Assembly: GCA_023715865.1 (NCBI GenBank)
Contig: JAMBOW010000004.1
Coordinates: 310,001 to 374,000, forward strand
From: Neobacillus mesonae
GTDB lineage: Bacteria > Bacillota > Bacilli > Paenibacillales > Paenibacillaceae
Direction: 5' to 3'
Length of the DNA: 64,000 bases
Below the pieces are notes generated by a model, which did no database searches, was not told the DNA's origin, and saw only the letters and a program-made list of their open reading frames with translations. Within the stretch, counting starts at the first letter, position 1; each line of letters opens with the position of its first letter. A program made the position numbers and the translations under genes. Shown piece after piece: positions 63,447 through 64,000 of this stretch.

Positions 63447-64000
63447 ATGGGACAAGTCAGTTTAGGCAGCGGAAAAGCAGGGATTGATCCAGCTGAAGAA
63501 GTGTCCGGCCCTTGGCGTGATGCGGTTCGGGGGATTCTGCGTCATAAAATGGCGATGGCAGGCTTGATCATTCTTATATTTTTTATTGGGATCGCGATAT
63601 TTGCACCTCTGCTTACTTCATATGATTATAAAGAGCAGGTGCTGGCCGATCGGCTGAAGCCTCCTTCGTCCGAGCATTGGTTTGGTACCGATGATTTGGG
63701 ACGAGATGTATTTACTCGAGTGGTGTACGGGGCGCGAATTTCCTTATGGGTAGGCTTTGCCTCTGTTATAGGCTCCATAGTTGTGGGTACGTTCCTCGGC
63801 ATCATTGCCGGTTATTACGGAAAGTGGCTTGATATGCTGATTTCTCGTCTTTTTGATATTTTGCTTGCTTTTCCAGGCATACTTCTGGCGATTGCCATCG
63901 TGGCTATTCTCGGCCCTTCCTTATTTAATGCCCTTGTGGCGATTGCGATCGTCAACATCCCAACCTACGGTAGACTTGTCAGGGCTAGAGTATTGTCTTT
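63447..64000 (+). CDS. peptide ABC importer permease (DppC/OppC type), 3' end outside window
   Basis: From ATG (AGGAGGG upstream) the frame runs open to the window edge, 184 codons. The translation begins MGQVSLGSGKAGIDPAEEV and contains RDAVRGILRHKMAMAGLIIL, then HWFGTDDLGRDVFTRVVYGA (the OppC 'GTD.LGRD...R...GAR' motif) and LFDILLAFPGILLAIAIVAI. The gene is truncated only by the window; the EAA loop is yet to come. Confidence 0.92.
   Translation, partial: MGQVSLGSGKAGIDPAEEVSGPWRDAVRGILRHKMAMAGLIILIFFIGIAIFAPLLTSYDYKEQVLADRLKPPSSEHWFGTDDLGRDVFTRVVYGARISLWVGFASVIGSIVVGTFLGIIAGYYGKWLDMLISRLFDILLAFPGILLAIAIVAILGPSLFNALVAIAIVNIPTYGRLVRARVLS

Overview
The window reads as a chromosomal segment of a low-to-mid GC, spore-forming Firmicute, most likely Paenibacillus or a close relative. 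The evidence is strong AGGAGG-type ribosome sites, a T-box leader, a preQ1-I riboswitch, YesM/YesN-type two-component genes, S-layer homology and stalk-domain proteins, a DUF5704-type giant secreted protein and a gamma-SASP-like small protein. No tRNA, rRNA, CRISPR array, transposase or phage module was seen. The first gene may be, and the last gene is, cut by the window edge.

Layout. 1-4.5 kb: a membrane sensor kinase, a secreted repeat protein, an acyltransferase-3 protein and a nitroreductase. 4.5-16.6 kb: a sugar block. It has a membrane-anchored sugar sensor, a YesM-type kinase and a YesN-type regulator (arranged like the AraPST system of Geobacillus), a ChvE/GguAB-type monosaccharide ABC importer, an SH3-NlpC/P60 wall hydrolase, and an ArsR-like regulator divergent from a GH51 arabinofuranosidase. 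Together they look like sensing, import and release of L-arabinose. 17.2-22.3 kb: a MarR regulator, an arylsulfotransferase-family enzyme and an SsuABC-like importer, probably for sulfur scavenging. 22.3-25.5 kb (minus): a four-gene cassette with a WXG100 protein ending in a glycine zipper, two paralogous two-helix membrane proteins and an EspG-like protein. This is the best candidate for an undescribed type VII secretion effector/immunity system. 25.8-29.5 kb (minus): a heterodimeric ABC exporter behind a leader peptide and terminator. 29.7-37 kb: an SLH-PrcB_C protein, a Crp/Fnr regulator beside flavohemoglobin with a well-placed Crp/Fnr box, an EcsC protein, an NAD(P)H oxidoreductase, an AraC regulator and an Fsr-type efflux pump. 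37.2-40.6 kb (minus): queC-queD-queE-queF for queuosine precursor synthesis behind a preQ1-I riboswitch, with queF separated by a 21-bp tandem repeat. 40.6-47.4 kb: an AIM24 protein, a coiled-coil membrane protein, a WYL regulator, a DEDDh exonuclease and T-box-controlled proS. 47.7-54.1 kb: a stalk-domain protein and a DUF5704-like protein sharing an AT-rich mosaic block, then a LysM-anchored 5'-nucleotidase. 54.3-58.1 kb: a GAF sensor kinase/LuxR regulator pair and an FMN reductase/VOC pair. 58.7-64 kb: an oligopeptide-type ABC importer (D, F, SBP, B, partial C).

Start codons were chosen by ribosome-site spacing, so several differ from the longest open frame. Functions are assigned from motifs and family resemblance read by eye; no database search was possible.
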